Source of the DNA: Pseudomonas hygromyciniae
GTDB taxonomy: Bacteria > Pseudomonadota > Gammaproteobacteria > Pseudomonadales > Pseudomonadaceae
NCBI RefSeq assembly: GCF_016925675.1
Contig: NZ_CP070507.1
Span: 185,869-249,868, forward strand
DNA: 64,000 nt
Direction: 5' to 3'
A model generated the notes under the pieces. It made no database searches, had not been told where the DNA came from, and worked only from the letters and a program-made list of their open reading frames with translations. Of the stretch, positions 52,991-63,800 are shown in pieces; the first letter of the stretch is position 1, and every line of letters starts with the position of its first letter. The position numbers and the translations under genes are program-made.

Positions 52991-54671
52991 ATGACTGAGA
53001 TCACTGACAACATGCGCAAATATTCCTCCCTGGTGGTGGATGGCGTCGAGGCCGCCCCCGGCGCGCGCCATGTTGCGCGCCGTCGGCTTCACGGATGATG
53101 ACTTCAAGAAGCCGCAGATCGGCATCGCCTCGACCTGGGCCAATGTCACGCCCTGCAACATGCACATCAACAAGCTCGCGGAAGAAGCCGAGAAAGGCGC
53201 GAATGCGGCCGGCGGCAAGGGTGTGATCTTCAACACCATCACCATATCGGACGGCATCGCCAATGGCACCGAGGGCATGAAGTATTCGTTGGTGTCGCGT
53301 GAGGTCATCGCCGACTCCATCGAAACCGTGGTCGGCTGCGAAGGCTTCGACGGTCTGGTCGCCGTGGGTGGCTGCGACAAGAACATGCCCGGCTGCCTGA
53401 TCGGCATGGCACGGCTGAACCGACCCGCAATCTTCGTCTATGGCGGCACCATCAAGCCCGGCTACGGCCACACCGATATTATCTCGGTGTTCGAGGCCGT
53501 AGGGCAGCATGCCAAGGGCGACATCGACCTGCTCCAGCTTAAGCAGATCGAAGATACTGCGATTCCGGGCCCAGGCTCCTGCGGCGGCATGTACACCGCC
53601 AATACCATGGCCTCGGCCATCGAAGCCATGGGTATGTCGCTCCCTGGCTCCTCCGCGCAAAACGCCATCTCGGCTGACAAGGCCTCGGACTGCTTCCGTG
53701 CCGGCCAGCAGGTGCTGGAACTGCTCGCGCGCGACATCAAACCGCGCGACATCATGACCCGCAAGGCCTTCGAGAACGCCATCTGCGTCATCATCGCGCT
53801 GGCCGGCTCCACCAACGGCGTGCTGCACTTGTTGGCCATGGCCCACGCCGTGGGTGTGAAATTGACCCTTGATGACTTTATCGAGATCGGCAAGACCACG
53901 CCGGTGCTGGCCGACCTGCGTCCTTCTGGCCAGTACATGATGTCCGAACTGGTCGCCATCGGTGGCATCCAGCCGCTGATGAAGCGCCTGCTCGATGCAG
54001 GCCTGTTGCATGGCGATGTGCTCACCGTCACCGGCAAGACCCTGGCCGAGAACCTCGCCGACGTCGCCGACTATCCGGTCGATCAGGACATCATTCGCCC
54101 CTTCGACAACCCGATCAAGAAGGACTCGCACCTGGTCATTCTGCACGGCAACCTGTCGCCGACCGGTGCGGTGGCCAAGATCACCGGCAAGGAAGGTCTG
54201 CGCTTCGAAGGTACTGCTCGCGTCTACCACGGCGAGGAAGCCGCGTTGGCCGGCATCCTCAACGGCGAAGTGGTCGCCGGCGATGTCATCGTGATCCGTT
54301 ACGAAGGCCCCAGGGGTGGCCCGGGCATGCGCGAAATGCTGTCGCCGACCTCGGCTGTGATGGGCAAGGGGCTCGGCAAGGAAGTCGCACTCATTACCGA
54401 TGGCCGCTTCTCCGGCGGCTCACACGGTTTCGTGGTCGGTCACATTACACCGGAAGCCTTTGATGGCGGTCCGATTGCACTGGTCGAGAACGGGGATGCC
54501 ATCACCATCGATGCCGAAACCCGCGAGATCAGCGTTGCTGTGTCGGATGCCGTGCTGGCCGAACGCCGTGCACACTGGACACAACCGGCACCGCTCTACA
54601 CCCGAGGCGTGCTGGCCAAGTACGCCAAGCTGGTATCCAGCGCATCGGAAGGTGCCGTCACCGACAAGTAA
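52991..54671 (+). pseudogene. ilvD: IlvD, dihydroxy-acid dehydratase, one frameshift
   Basis: IlvD dehydrates dihydroxy acids to the keto acids for valine, leucine and isoleucine. From ATG 52991 ([18 protein letters not shown]) the frame breaks at five C (53055-53059) where four would continue as [18 protein letters not shown]. The rest is a complete 560-aa enzyme with the Fe-S cysteines in [10 protein letters not shown] and [15 protein letters not shown]. If the extra C is an error, the enzyme is intact; if real, ATG 53040 could still start a shorter protein lacking about 16 residues. Fe-S dehydratases are easily damaged by oxidants and metals. Confidence 0.85.
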
Positions 54672-54680
54672 GAGGTTGCC

Positions 54681-54944
54681 ATGAATAACTGCAGCGTTTG
54701 GACGACGGCCTTGGCGCTTGAGGCTATTGGTTATGCACGCAATGCCAGAGTGGATAAGGGTGATTTTCTGTCGGCTGAAGGACGTGGCGGGGGCTTGTTC
54801 TCCGTTGCTGACGAACGAATTGATGCGGACCGAGCCAAGGCCTGGCAGGGCTCTTCGGCCGGGTTTGAGATAGCCCCGCTCTTGGCTCAGATGACAATCT
54901 ACATAAATGAAAAGGTGCAGTTATGGCCCCGAAAACACTGGTAG
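54681..54944 (+). CDS. Small hypothetical protein, 87 aa
   Basis: Starts 9 bp after ilvD with GAGG upstream (MNNCSVWTTALALEAIGYAR). The IGYARNAR words faintly recall TrmO/TsaA-type methyltransferases, but the rest does not fit and I do not name it. A further 35-codon frame from ATG 54923 follows to 55030. The stretch 54681-55032 may be a decayed gene. Confidence 0.35.
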   Translation: MNNCSVWTTALALEAIGYARNARVDKGDFLSAEGRGGGLFSVADERIDADRAKAWQGSSAGFEIAPLLAQMTIYINEKVQLWPRKHW

Positions 54945-55032
54945 TTGATATGGGCGAACCCCTGGAAGAGGGGCTGGAAATTTGGGTCACGTGCGGAGTG
55001 CACAGTTCCCTGACGTTCACTGGAGTCTGAGC

Positions 55033-56032
55033 ATGACGCTGTATGGAAGTATCCGGGAAGAAATATTGTACGCCGCCGGAGTTTTGCGCGGCGGCGGCTT
55101 GGTAGCCTTCCCCACCGAGACCGTCTACGGCTTAGGGGGCAGACGCCGCCAACGAGCGCGCTGTGGCGAACATTTTCACTGCGAAGGGCCGCCCCGCAGA
55201 TCACCCCCCTCATTGTCCACCTTGCCGCGGCCGATGAGATCGAGCGCTGGGCGCGGGATATCCCCCGACTCAGCCTGGAAGCTCGCAGAACGCTTCTGGC
55301 CCGGTCCGCTCACGCTGATCCTCAAGCGCGCGCCGGGCGTGCTGGACGCGGTGACCGGTGGCCAAGACACGATTGGGCTGCGAGTGCCGGATCACCCCGT
55401 GGCGCTGGCGTTACTCAAAGCGTTCGGCGGTGGCATCGCCGCACCGTCGGCCAACCGCTTCGGCCGCGTCAGCCCCCACCTCGGCAGCCCACGTGATCGC
55501 AGAGTTTGGAGATGCGGTGGACTGCGTCATCGACGGTGGTTCGTGCAAGGTGGGCTTGGAGTCCACCATCCTCGACCTCAGTGGGGAGTACCCGCGCGTG
55601 CTGCGTCCCGGGGCGGTGATGCCCAACGTGCTTACTCGTGTCCTCGGCGAATTGCTCACCGTGAGCGCGGGCGGTGGCCCACGGGCACCGGGTTGCCTGG
55701 CCTCTCATTACGCCCCGGATACCCCGCTGCAACTAATAGATGCGACGGAAATCGAGGCAGCGGCCCAGTCGTTTCTGAACTTCGGACAATCGGTTGCAGT
55801 TCTGTCAATGCATCCGCCGGCAACCAACGAGGTCGGCTGCCGCTGGCTAATGATGCCCGCCGATCCCAAAGAGTACGGGCAGGTGCTTTATGCGCTCCTG
55901 CGCGAAATCGATACCTGGGATTGTCACTGTGCTCTAGTCGAATTACCGCCCGCCAAAATGGAGTGGGAAGCGGTGCGCGATCGCTTGAAGCGTGCTGCTG
56001 GCGGCAGGCAGGCCGAACGGGGTTGCGCATGA
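55033..56032 (+). pseudogene. TsaC/Sua5, L-threonylcarbamoyladenylate synthase, frameshifted
   Basis: The Sua5/YrdC core is visible in pieces: GGGLVAFPTETVYGLG, then DHPLIVHLAAADEIE, then KLAERFWPGPLTLILKRAPG, QDTIGLRVPDHPVALALLKA, SANRFGRVSPTSAAHV, and a C-terminal Sua5 domain (LASHYAPDTPLQLIDATE). It makes threonylcarbamoyl-AMP from threonine, bicarbonate and ATP for tRNA t6A37. Four +1 insertions split it: 55135-55139 (G5 for G4), 55204-55209 (C6 for C5), 55262-55266 and 55473-55477 (C5 for C4). Removing all four gives one frame of about 330 codons. The long Sua5 form is unusual in pseudomonads, suggesting another origin. Confidence 0.85.
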
Positions 56033-56550
56033 GCATGTTGATGCTGGTTCGCAGCTTGGAGGATTTGGCGTGTAGCTGTATTGAGCTGAACGACTTCTTC
56101 TCATTTAGACGCAAATACTATCCGGAAACGGTTCTCGAAACGCTGCTGGGGATATGGATCGATCCGCGCACGGCGGCGGAACCTCCGGGCGCACTGCTGC
56201 ATAACCAAGCCGCCTATCGCCCCGTTCGCATCAGGGAAACCGTCGGGCTACAGGCCATCTGGACGCTTTGCTGGCTTGAGACGCCAGCCGGAGAAGACCG
56301 CGGCGAGGTGTCCCGCCGCGATCTCTTGGGCGCGTTGATTGAGTCAGCCAGCCTGTGGCAGGACGGTATGCCGTCAGGGCGCTTCATTCCTGTATTCCCC
56401 AGCGAAGCACCTTCGTCTGAAGCGCAAATCGAGATGCGGAGTCTGCTGGCGCGGTACTCGCAGCACCTGATGTCACCCTGGTTTCAAGACTCTGCCACGG
56501 GACTGCTGATCCATCCGGATGTGTACGACACTGCGCAGGAGGGGATATGA
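56029..56550 (+). CDS. Hypothetical protein, 173 aa
   Basis: ATG 56029 overlaps the sua5 stop as ATGA, and its own stop overlaps murF as ATGA; it is thus tightly coupled between them. The soluble protein has an aromatic N-terminal half (ELNDFFSFRRKYYPETVLET) and ends SPWFQDSATGLLIHPDVYDT. No family is recognised. Intact. Confidence 0.5.
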   Translation: MSMLMLVRSLEDLACSCIELNDFFSFRRKYYPETVLETLLGIWIDPRTAAEPPGALLHNQAAYRPVRIRETVGLQAIWTLCWLETPAGEDRGEVSRRDLLGALIESASLWQDGMPSGRFIPVFPSEAPSSEAQIEMRSLLARYSQHLMSPWFQDSATGLLIHPDVYDTAQEGI

Positions 56551-57931
56551 ATAGCCGAGGGTTGCGTTTATCCGAAGTCGCGCACTGGTTTGGTGTTACG
56601 ACACCTGAGCCGGATGCGTTTGTGCGAGGCGTGTGCATCGATAGTCGGTGTGTGCGGCGCGGCGATTTGTTTGTTGCACTGCCGGGTAAGCAGCATGACG
56701 GCCATGATTTCTTGACTGAGGCCAAGCGTCGAGGTGCGGTCGCCGCAGTGGTCAATCGGCAAGGGCATGCCGATTTCTGCCAGTTAGTGGTGCCCGATAC
56801 TGTATCGGCGCTGGGGCTGATGGCTCGCGCGTGGCGTAGCAGATTCGAGATTCCGTTGATCGCGGTCGCCGGGAGCAACGGGAAAACCACCGTTAAGGAG
56901 ATGCTGGGGGCAATCCTGCGCAGGGCCGCCTCGGTTGCGGTTTTAGTGACACACGGCAATCTCAATAACGAGATCGGCGTTCCGCTGACCTTATTGCGCT
57001 TGCGCGATCGACACCGTTTCGCGGTGATCGAACTGGGTGCCAACCACCCCGGTGAGATCGCGTTGCTAGCCGACCTCGCCCGCCCCCACCCTTGGGTTGA
57101 TTACTAACGCAGGACTGGACCATATCGCGGGCTTTGGTGGTTCGGAGGGGGCGGCACGGGCCAACGGCGAGATGTTCGCGGCGATGGATGACGCCGGAAT
57201 TGCGCTGCTCAACGCCGACGACCCTTGCTTCCCTATCTGGACAGCACTGGCGAACGGACGTCGGATCATCGGTTATAGCCTGTCGAGCGCGCAAGTCGAT
57301 GTACAGGGGGGCGTGGCATTCCACGGCATACGGCGGGCGGCTCGTGATCCAATCACCGTGGGGGGGGCCTCGACATCGAACTGGCGCTGACTGGCCGACA
57401 CAATGCTGCCAACGCCCTGGCGGCTGCTACCGCGGCGCTGGTGCTTGGGGTGCCCGCGAACGTGATCGCGGCGGGGCTTGCCGAGGTACAGCCCATCAAG
57501 GGACGGATGCAGCCACTGGTTGGTTTGCACGGCGCCCGACTGATCGACGACAGCTACAATGCCAACCCTTCATCGTTGCATGCGGCCTTGGCCGTGCTCG
57601 CCGACACCCAGGGAGAGCGGGTGCTGGTACTGGGGGGACATGGCCGAGTTGGGTGAGACGGCCATGGAGTGGCATTGTCAAGCGGGGGCGATCCGCCCGC
57701 GCTGCGGGCGTCAACCGATTGTTCGCCCTCGGGGAGTTGTCGCGACATGCCGTTGACACCTTCGGGCAGGGCGCGCGGCACTTCCAGAGCCACGAAGCGT
57801 TGGCGTCCGCGCTGCGCGACACCCTGCATGCCAATATCACCGCCTTAATCAAAGGATCACGCTGCATGCATATGGAGAATCTAGTCGACGACTTAATTTC
57901 ACATCCATCGAAACGAAATAGAGAACAGTAA
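56547..57931 (+). pseudogene. murF: MurF, UDP-MurNAc-tripeptide:D-Ala-D-Ala ligase, multiply frameshifted
   Basis: MurF adds D-Ala-D-Ala to the peptidoglycan precursor. Visible: RGVCIDSRCVRRGDLFVALPG, P-loop AVAGSNGKTTVKEML, HGNLNNEIGVPLTLL, RHNAANALAAATAALV, LIDDSYNANPSSLHAAL and GDMAELGE. Breaks: C5 for C4 at 57083-57087; G6 for G5 at 57306-57311; G8 for G7 at 57360-57367; G6 for G5 at 57632-57637; and an extra C near 57692-57694. All are +1. Repaired, it is about 460 aa, the normal length. Confidence 0.82.
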
Positions 57932-58882
57932 TGAATGTAATCGATCCTATTATCCTGTTTTTTTCTGCTGGGTCTCGTCGCCGGTCTGCTGCGCTCGGAG
58001 CTGCGTCTTCCGGCCGCGATTTACGAGTTCGTGAGCATTCTGTTGCTGCTCTCCATCGGCCTCAAGGGTGGTATCGAACTCGCCAAGCAGCCGTTCGGTG
58101 ACTTGCTGCCGGATATGCTGGCCGTCGTGGCGATGGGCTTTTTCCTGGCGCTGCTTGCCTTTCCCGTGCTTCGTTACGTGGGCCGTTTCAAGCGCGCAGA
58201 TGCGGCCTCGATCGCAGCTCATTACGGCTCGGTGAGCGTCGGTACCTACGCCGTCGCGGTTGCCTATCTTGGCTCCCGCCAGATTGCCTTCGAAGAGCAC
58301 ATGCCACTGCTTCTGGTGTTGCTGGAGATTCCCGCCATTCTAGTCGGCATCATACTGGCGCGCGGCCTGTCACGGCAGACGCGATGGAGTGAGGTTGCCC
58401 ATGAAGTGTTCCTGGGGAAAAGCATCGTGTTGCTGGTCGGCGGCCTGCTTATCGGCTGGGCAGCCGGACCTGACGGATTGTCTTCGATCAAGCCGTTGTT
58501 CTTCGATCTCTTCAAGGGCATTCTGGCCCTGTTCCTGCTGGAGATGGGCTTGATCACCGCGACACAGGTGGGCAGCCTACGCCGGTACGGGCTATTTTTG
58601 GTTGCCTTTGGCATTGGCATGCCCCTGTTTTCTTCGCTAGTGGGCATCGGGCTGGGGCTGGCACTGGGCTTGTCCGTCGGGGGGATAGCCATGCTTGCCA
58701 CGCTGGCCGCCAGTGCTTCTTACATCGCGGTACCCGCCGCCATGCGCATATCGGTGCCCGAGGCCAACCCCACCTTGTCGCTGGCCGCTTCGCTGGGCGT
58801 CACATTCCCGTTCAATGTCTTGGTGGGTATCCCAATTTATTATGCGCTCGCCGTGTGGGCGCACACGTCCCTGGGAGGATGA
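57931..58882 (+). pseudogene. sbtA: SbtA, Na+-dependent bicarbonate transporter, one frameshift
   Basis: Start ATG 57931 overlaps the murF stop by one base. Seven T (57958-57964) where six are expected break the first helix (MNVIDPIILFF-LLGLVAGLL). The rest reads LRLPAAIYEFVSILLLLSIG, GLKGGIELAKQP and a second inverted half with GLITATQVGSLRRYG, the SbtA/DUF897 fold of about 10 helices (total ~316 aa). SbtA imports HCO3- with Na+ in cyanobacteria and many proteobacteria. A start at ATG 58031 would lose the first helices and is not favoured. Confidence 0.85.
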
Positions 58883-58887
58883 AACTA

Positions 58888-59191
58888 ATGGAAGGACATA
58901 CGCGCAAGCTGTTGACCATCGTCACAGAAGCAGCAGTCGAGGGCACTCTGATCCGGGATATCGAGCGGTTAGGTGCCCACGGATACACCATCACCGACGC
59001 TCGTGGCAAAGGCGGTCGTGGCGTTCGCAATGCCGGCTGGGAGGCGAGCGGTAACATCCGCATTGAGGTGGTGTGCGATGCCGATACAGCCTCAACAATC
59101 GCCACCTACCTGCAGACGCATTACTACGACAATTACGCCATGATCTTGTTCGTGAGCAGCATCGACGTGCTACGGTCAGAAAAAATTCTGA
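58888..59191 (+). pseudogene. sbtB: SbtB, PII-like regulator of SbtA, extra base near the end
   Basis: MEGHTRKLLTIVTEAAVEGT opens a PII-like fold, with the T-loop region TDARGKGGRGVRNAGWEASG and the conserved IEVVCDADTA strand. SbtB binds adenine nucleotides and gates SbtA. With six A at 59180-59185 the frame runs on 35 codons to 59295; with five A it ends as VLRSEKF and stop, the exact usual end of the family. The ATG at 58888 has GGAGG at the right distance; 58879 would be too close. Probably functional if the extra A is an error. Confidence 0.85.
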
Positions 59192-59470
59192 GCGAGAAGG
59201 GTAAGGGCTGTCGTGGTGACGGGATGGCACGAAAGTATACGCATGTGTTACAGCAGCGCTTTCGTGCTCGGAGCTTTGACTTGATTGATCTTTAGTATCA
59301 ATTACTTAAGGTTGTTTTGGCGGTTTTGGCGCGAATCCCGGCCAACCCTCAGGCTGAGCCATGGCAACGTTGCTTGGTCGCTGATGGCCCATCCGAGACA
59401 CTGGCTGTCACCATTGCGGCCATCACCCGTGAGACGTGGGCATTCACAACCTGAATTGGAGAAGGCCACC

Positions 59471-59677
59471 ATGTCGCCGAAAGAACTCAAGGTTGATCGG
59501 GAGTTCCTCGGAGACGGTTCCGTCGCTTACAAACTGCGCGATGTCGAGATGGGTGAACTGGGACACATTCTGTTGCAGCCCACCCATCAGGGCGACTGCA
59601 ATGCATACGAAATGATTTACCTTACCGATGGACACTTCGAAGAGAGGAAAGCAATTCTGCCCCCATCGATACCGTAA
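59471..59677 (+). CDS. Small hypothetical protein, 68 aa
   Basis: GGAG precedes ATG 59471. The product (MSPKELKVDREFLGDGSVAY) is beta-rich with the words ELGHILLQPTHQGDCNAYEM. No family is recognised. The ends may be altered by the kind of single-base shifts seen nearby. It is about 280 bp after sbtB. Confidence 0.4.
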   Translation: MSPKELKVDREFLGDGSVAYKLRDVEMGELGHILLQPTHQGDCNAYEMIYLTDGHFEERKAILPPSIP

Positions 59678-59879
59678 TGGCAGCTTTGAAGATGACCCGC
59701 CGCCAGCTCCGAAATCTTAGCGGGCGCAGAGCATCACATGGAGTTCAGAGCAGTCACCGGCCATGGAGGCCAGCACGAAAACGACGCCCTCCTCAGTAGT
59801 TCCGAAGGATCGCCGCCATTCGGGGTAGCGCTTCTGCTCGGGGTTGGAAACAGCAAACCAGTGAATCTTACTTGCTCAT

Positions 59880-60251
59880 CTACTTAGTCTTGAAGGGTAG
59901 CAATGTCGAATGCGGCAGAGGGTATCCCTCGACCGCTGCAAAAACTTGATCGAGCACGTCCTCGGGAGCATCGAGTGTGCCTAGGATCACGTAGAGTTCG
60001 GATAGCAGCTTGCCTTTGGCCGCTCGGTCGAAACCCGCATCGCCACCGACTGATTCAGCACCATCGAAGGCCTTGGACACCGTGTCTTCGGCAATTAGGT
60101 AACGGGCCCCGCAGTCACAGAGGAAGGGGTGTTTGGCGTTGTAAAACCGATCCTGAGCCTCCCAGCCATGCAGTCTGATTTCTATGGGTTTTCCGCACTG
60201 GGGGCAGAAGGTTGGTTGGACGTCCGTGAGATAGAGCATATGTAGTGGCAA
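59880..60251 (-). CDS. Hypothetical zinc-ribbon protein, 123 aa
   Basis: Two cysteine pairs (FCPQCGKPIE and FLCDCGARYL) form a zinc ribbon in the first 50 residues; a helical C-terminal part follows. The start may be TTG 60251, close to GGAAAGG, or ATG 60239. No family is recognised. It lies between the cargo block and tnpC, in the same direction as tnpCA. Confidence 0.45.
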   Translation of the reverse strand: MPLHMLYLTDVQPTFCPQCGKPIEIRLHGWEAQDRFYNAKHPFLCDCGARYLIAEDTVSKAFDGAESVGGDAGFDRAAKGKLLSELYVILGTLDAPEDVLDQVFAAVEGYPLPHSTLLPFKTK

Positions 60252-60469
60252 TACCTTTCCTGGTTCGCCCCCTCTGAGTTGGAGGACGACGCGATACGCG
60301 GTATTGTCGAGCGCCTGCTTTAGCCATGTCTAGGAAAGGTACAAATGTCCCTCACGATAGGGGCTCCTGAGGCGGCGAAAGCTAATTGAACTTCGTCGAG
60401 CACCTCCTGCGAAATGCTTGCTGAGCCCTACGTCATGCGGCGCCGTTGTAGTTGCCTATTTCCAAGGGC

Positions 60470-60829
60470 TTACTGCTCATGGTCGGGTGTTAGATTGACC
60501 AAAGGGGATATCGCTGCTTGGGCAGAATGCACCCACCCAGCGAGGGCCTCAAGATCCTGTTGTAGCGATTCGGCCTCCGACCAGATGCAGGCATTCTCAG
60601 TAGGTACAGTCAGTGGAGCGCCCTCTACAAGGGTTAGGGTCATCGCGTGGAGCTTCAGCAACTCATCACGGACAGCCACAACTCCACCCAGCTCAGCCAG
60701 ACAGGTATCCAGTCGATCCACCAACAGCAGAATCTGGGAGGTGTCAAAGCTATCTCGCAACCTGTCCAGTGCAGCGGCATCCACTTCGCCGTAGGGCGTC
60801 ACTCGAAACGAAGCGGGTGGAATGTGCAT
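60470..60829 (-). CDS. tnpC: TnpC, small accessory protein of the transposon
   Basis: The 119-aa protein directly downstream of tnpA, overlapping it by one base (TGATG), has the size and position of TnpC of Tn4651-type elements, which affects transposase expression after transcription. The sequence is helical (EVDAAALDRLRDSFDTSQIL; AVRDELLKLHAMTLTLVEGA). It is not needed for the chemical steps of transposition. Confidence 0.75.
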   Translation of the reverse strand: MHIPPASFRVTPYGEVDAAALDRLRDSFDTSQILLLVDRLDTCLAELGGVVAVRDELLKLHAMTLTLVEGAPLTVPTENACIWSEAESLQQDLEALAGWVHSAQAAISPLVNLTPDHEQ

Positions 60830-63800
60830 CAGTTCGTCTCCTCAACTCTGTTATTGGGCATCGTTTGTCCACGAATTGAACCCGCGGCCTGCTGGAAAAT
60901 GGAATCCTTGATCCAGGGTTCCGGTGGACGCTTGAGGCTGAGATTGAATTCGCCAAAGCGTTTGACGTTGCTGGTCAGGTAAGGGCTGAGAAACGATACG
61001 TCTTCATCGGTAAACTGCCAACCATCACGGGCTAGCTTCTGCAGGATCCGCATCATGTCGACGGTGTTCTGCAAGATCACCGAGGAAGCGATCATATCGT
61101 TGTAACGCAAGCGCTTCTGTTGCTCATCTGGATCGTTCTCGGCGATGACATCGCCGCCGAAGGATAGCCACTTCGAGAAACCGTTGTAGGACTCGATCTT
61201 GTTGGTATTGGCGGTTACTTCTTGGCGCAACTCTCGGTTGCCGATCCATTTGAGCAGGAAAATGGTCCGGATCACACATCCCAGCTCCTGCGCTGCATGG
61301 TAGAGCTTGTTGCGCCGACTGTAAGAACCGAGTTTACGCAGCAGCATTGGCGAAGATATTTTGCCGGCCTGAATCGACAGCGCCACCTGCATCAGATCCT
61401 GCCAATGGGTTTCTATTTGGCTCCAGTTGACGGTATCAGTGAAGAGGCTGTTGATATGCTTGTACTTGGCCGAGCGATCGGGCCGATACATGACCAGGTT
61501 GCGCCAGTTGCGGATGCGAGGCATTAGATTGATGCCCAGCAAATGGGTGAACGCAAACACTGTTGCGGACTGGCCTTGGGTGTCTGAATAGACCGTATCG
61601 ACTTCAACGCTATGATCCGCTTTCAACAGGCCCTCGATGACATAGATGGCTTCCCAGATGCCAGGTGGAATGAAGTGCTGAAAGACTGCGATGTAGTTAT
61701 TTGCCACATGTCGGTAGGCGACTGCGCCCATCTTCCGGTAACGGAAGTGGTAGCCGGCGAGCAAGTTTTCATCGTAGAAGTCGAATTGAGTCCCGTCGGC
61801 CGCGACCGCCTTGCCGTCACCCCAGAGCTTGGGCAGATCGAGCTGGAGATAAAGTTCGACCAACTCCCGGTTGGCCTTATCCAGCTTGTCGAGTGGCAGG
61901 TGCCGACGATTGGTGTAAGACAACATGTGCGGGGTCACGTTACCCGCCAGGTGGCGAGCGGCCTGGTTCGGCCCTAGGTTGCAGCCCATGGCGAAGATCG
62001 TCATCAGGTAGCGCTCGGCCGGCTCCTTCAGTTTGGGATCGCTGCCGGACATCGGCCCGAAATGCCGGGTGAACTGAATCCAGTGTTCGATGTTGGCCAT
62101 GATGTCGAGCACATGCCTGGCAGGCATACGCTGTGTGATAGCCGTTTGTAGCGAGATTGCTGAAGGCGGGATGTCACGGGCGACCACTCGGCGCAGCACA
62201 GGATCACCGGCCTCATTAATCGACACATCACCGCGGCAACTGGGAAACTTGTCATCCAACTGCTGAGCGGTACTCTCAAGTTGCTCCTTCAAGCTGGCGA
62301 CAAACTCTTTGGCGGTACTCGGCAGGCCAACCTTTGCGCAGTACTCCGGCAGACGCGCCAGACACTCATCCCAAGGCAGTAACTGTTTGCGGTAGTCAGC
62401 AAACGACTCCGAGCCAAGTACACAGATATCACCCGAGCGAAGCTCATTGGCCAGATGGGAAAAAACGCAGACTTCCAGGAAGCGCCGATTGGTCGGTGGC
62501 CCTTCGCTGGCGGCGCGACGCACAACTTTGATCCAACGATCCGAGGCGAACGCCAGGTCCACATGCTCGTCGATCCATTCCCTATGCAGGATCTCGTTGG
62601 CCTGGACCAAGTGCAGCGCCTCGATAAGCGAGCGATCCTGGGTGGTTGGCTCCAGTTGCAACAGAAGACTCAGGCGGAACAGCAGTGATCGATGGGATTT
62701 GAAGTGCTTCCAGAGTAGTGGGAGATAGTTACTGCCGCCTGTGGCCTGGACTTCGGCGCAGGCCTCGCGAAGGTGATCAAGACTCCCTTCGGGAGACAGA
62801 TACTCGCGAATCAAGCTGCCGGCTTCCTGATCACTTGGTTCTTGGCTGAGAATTTGAATCACGCCATCCAAGGTGGCCACGAGCAACTCTAGCTTTTTGC
62901 GCTGACGTAGCTGGATTTGCTCCAACTCTTCCTTGGCTCGCTTGTGAATCGTCGCGATTCGCTTGATGAACATCTCAGCAAGGTGATCCCGTGCTCGTAC
63001 ACGCATCAGGTAGATCAGAGCCAGCATCAAAGTGTAGCGCTTTGGAAGCGAACAATCCTTAAGCTCTGAAACATCCGTTTTCTCCGCTTGATTCGCAAAA
63101 AACCAAATCTTGGTATCAACGATTCCCTCAAAGATGGCGTCGAGGTCACCGAATCCCCCCAACCAACTTAAGTGGTCGATCAATATCTCCAAGTGTTTGC
63201 GAGAGGGCTTCTTGGGGACCTGCTTCAGGGCATTGAAATCGCTTTGGCAACGACCGAAATCGGTGTCAAGAAGCTCTCTGAGACGGTAGATCACATCTAT
63301 CGGAGCTCTATCGACGACTCGATTGAAAATCTTTTCCTGGAGAGCAACTTGGGCGTCTTCAGCTGCGTCATTGAGCGTCGAGTAGGCCGGGAGTTCGTAG
63401 CCTCGCTCAAGCAGCTCGCCAATCAGGACATTGATGACATCAACGCGCTGATCAAGGACCTCCGCCGCTTCGTGGGCAGTTTTCTCGGCAATTTTCAGAG
63501 CATCGCTCCCATAAAACGGGGTGATCTGTAGATATTGACGGATAGCTGTTTGATGGCGATACAAGGTTCGGGGGTTCGCATAACGAGGCGCTATACGAAC
63601 CCCGTAACGGAGGCAAGACCTGACATGATTGACGATTTCAGTTGGAATCTCTTCAAGACTGGGGAAGTAATGAAGCTGTTGGAATGTTTTCAGCAGAACG
63701 GCTAACCCAATGGTAAGAGCAGGGCTTTTAGCCGTTCTAGAGAGCCATTCGAGCTCAAATTCTGAGAGCGAATAGCACTGATGAAGTTCTTTCGTCGACA

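Noticed and set aside
53001..54230. 409-codon open frame on the minus strand
   Set aside because: Antisense to ilvD, whose Fe-S and substrate motifs are clear on the plus strand.
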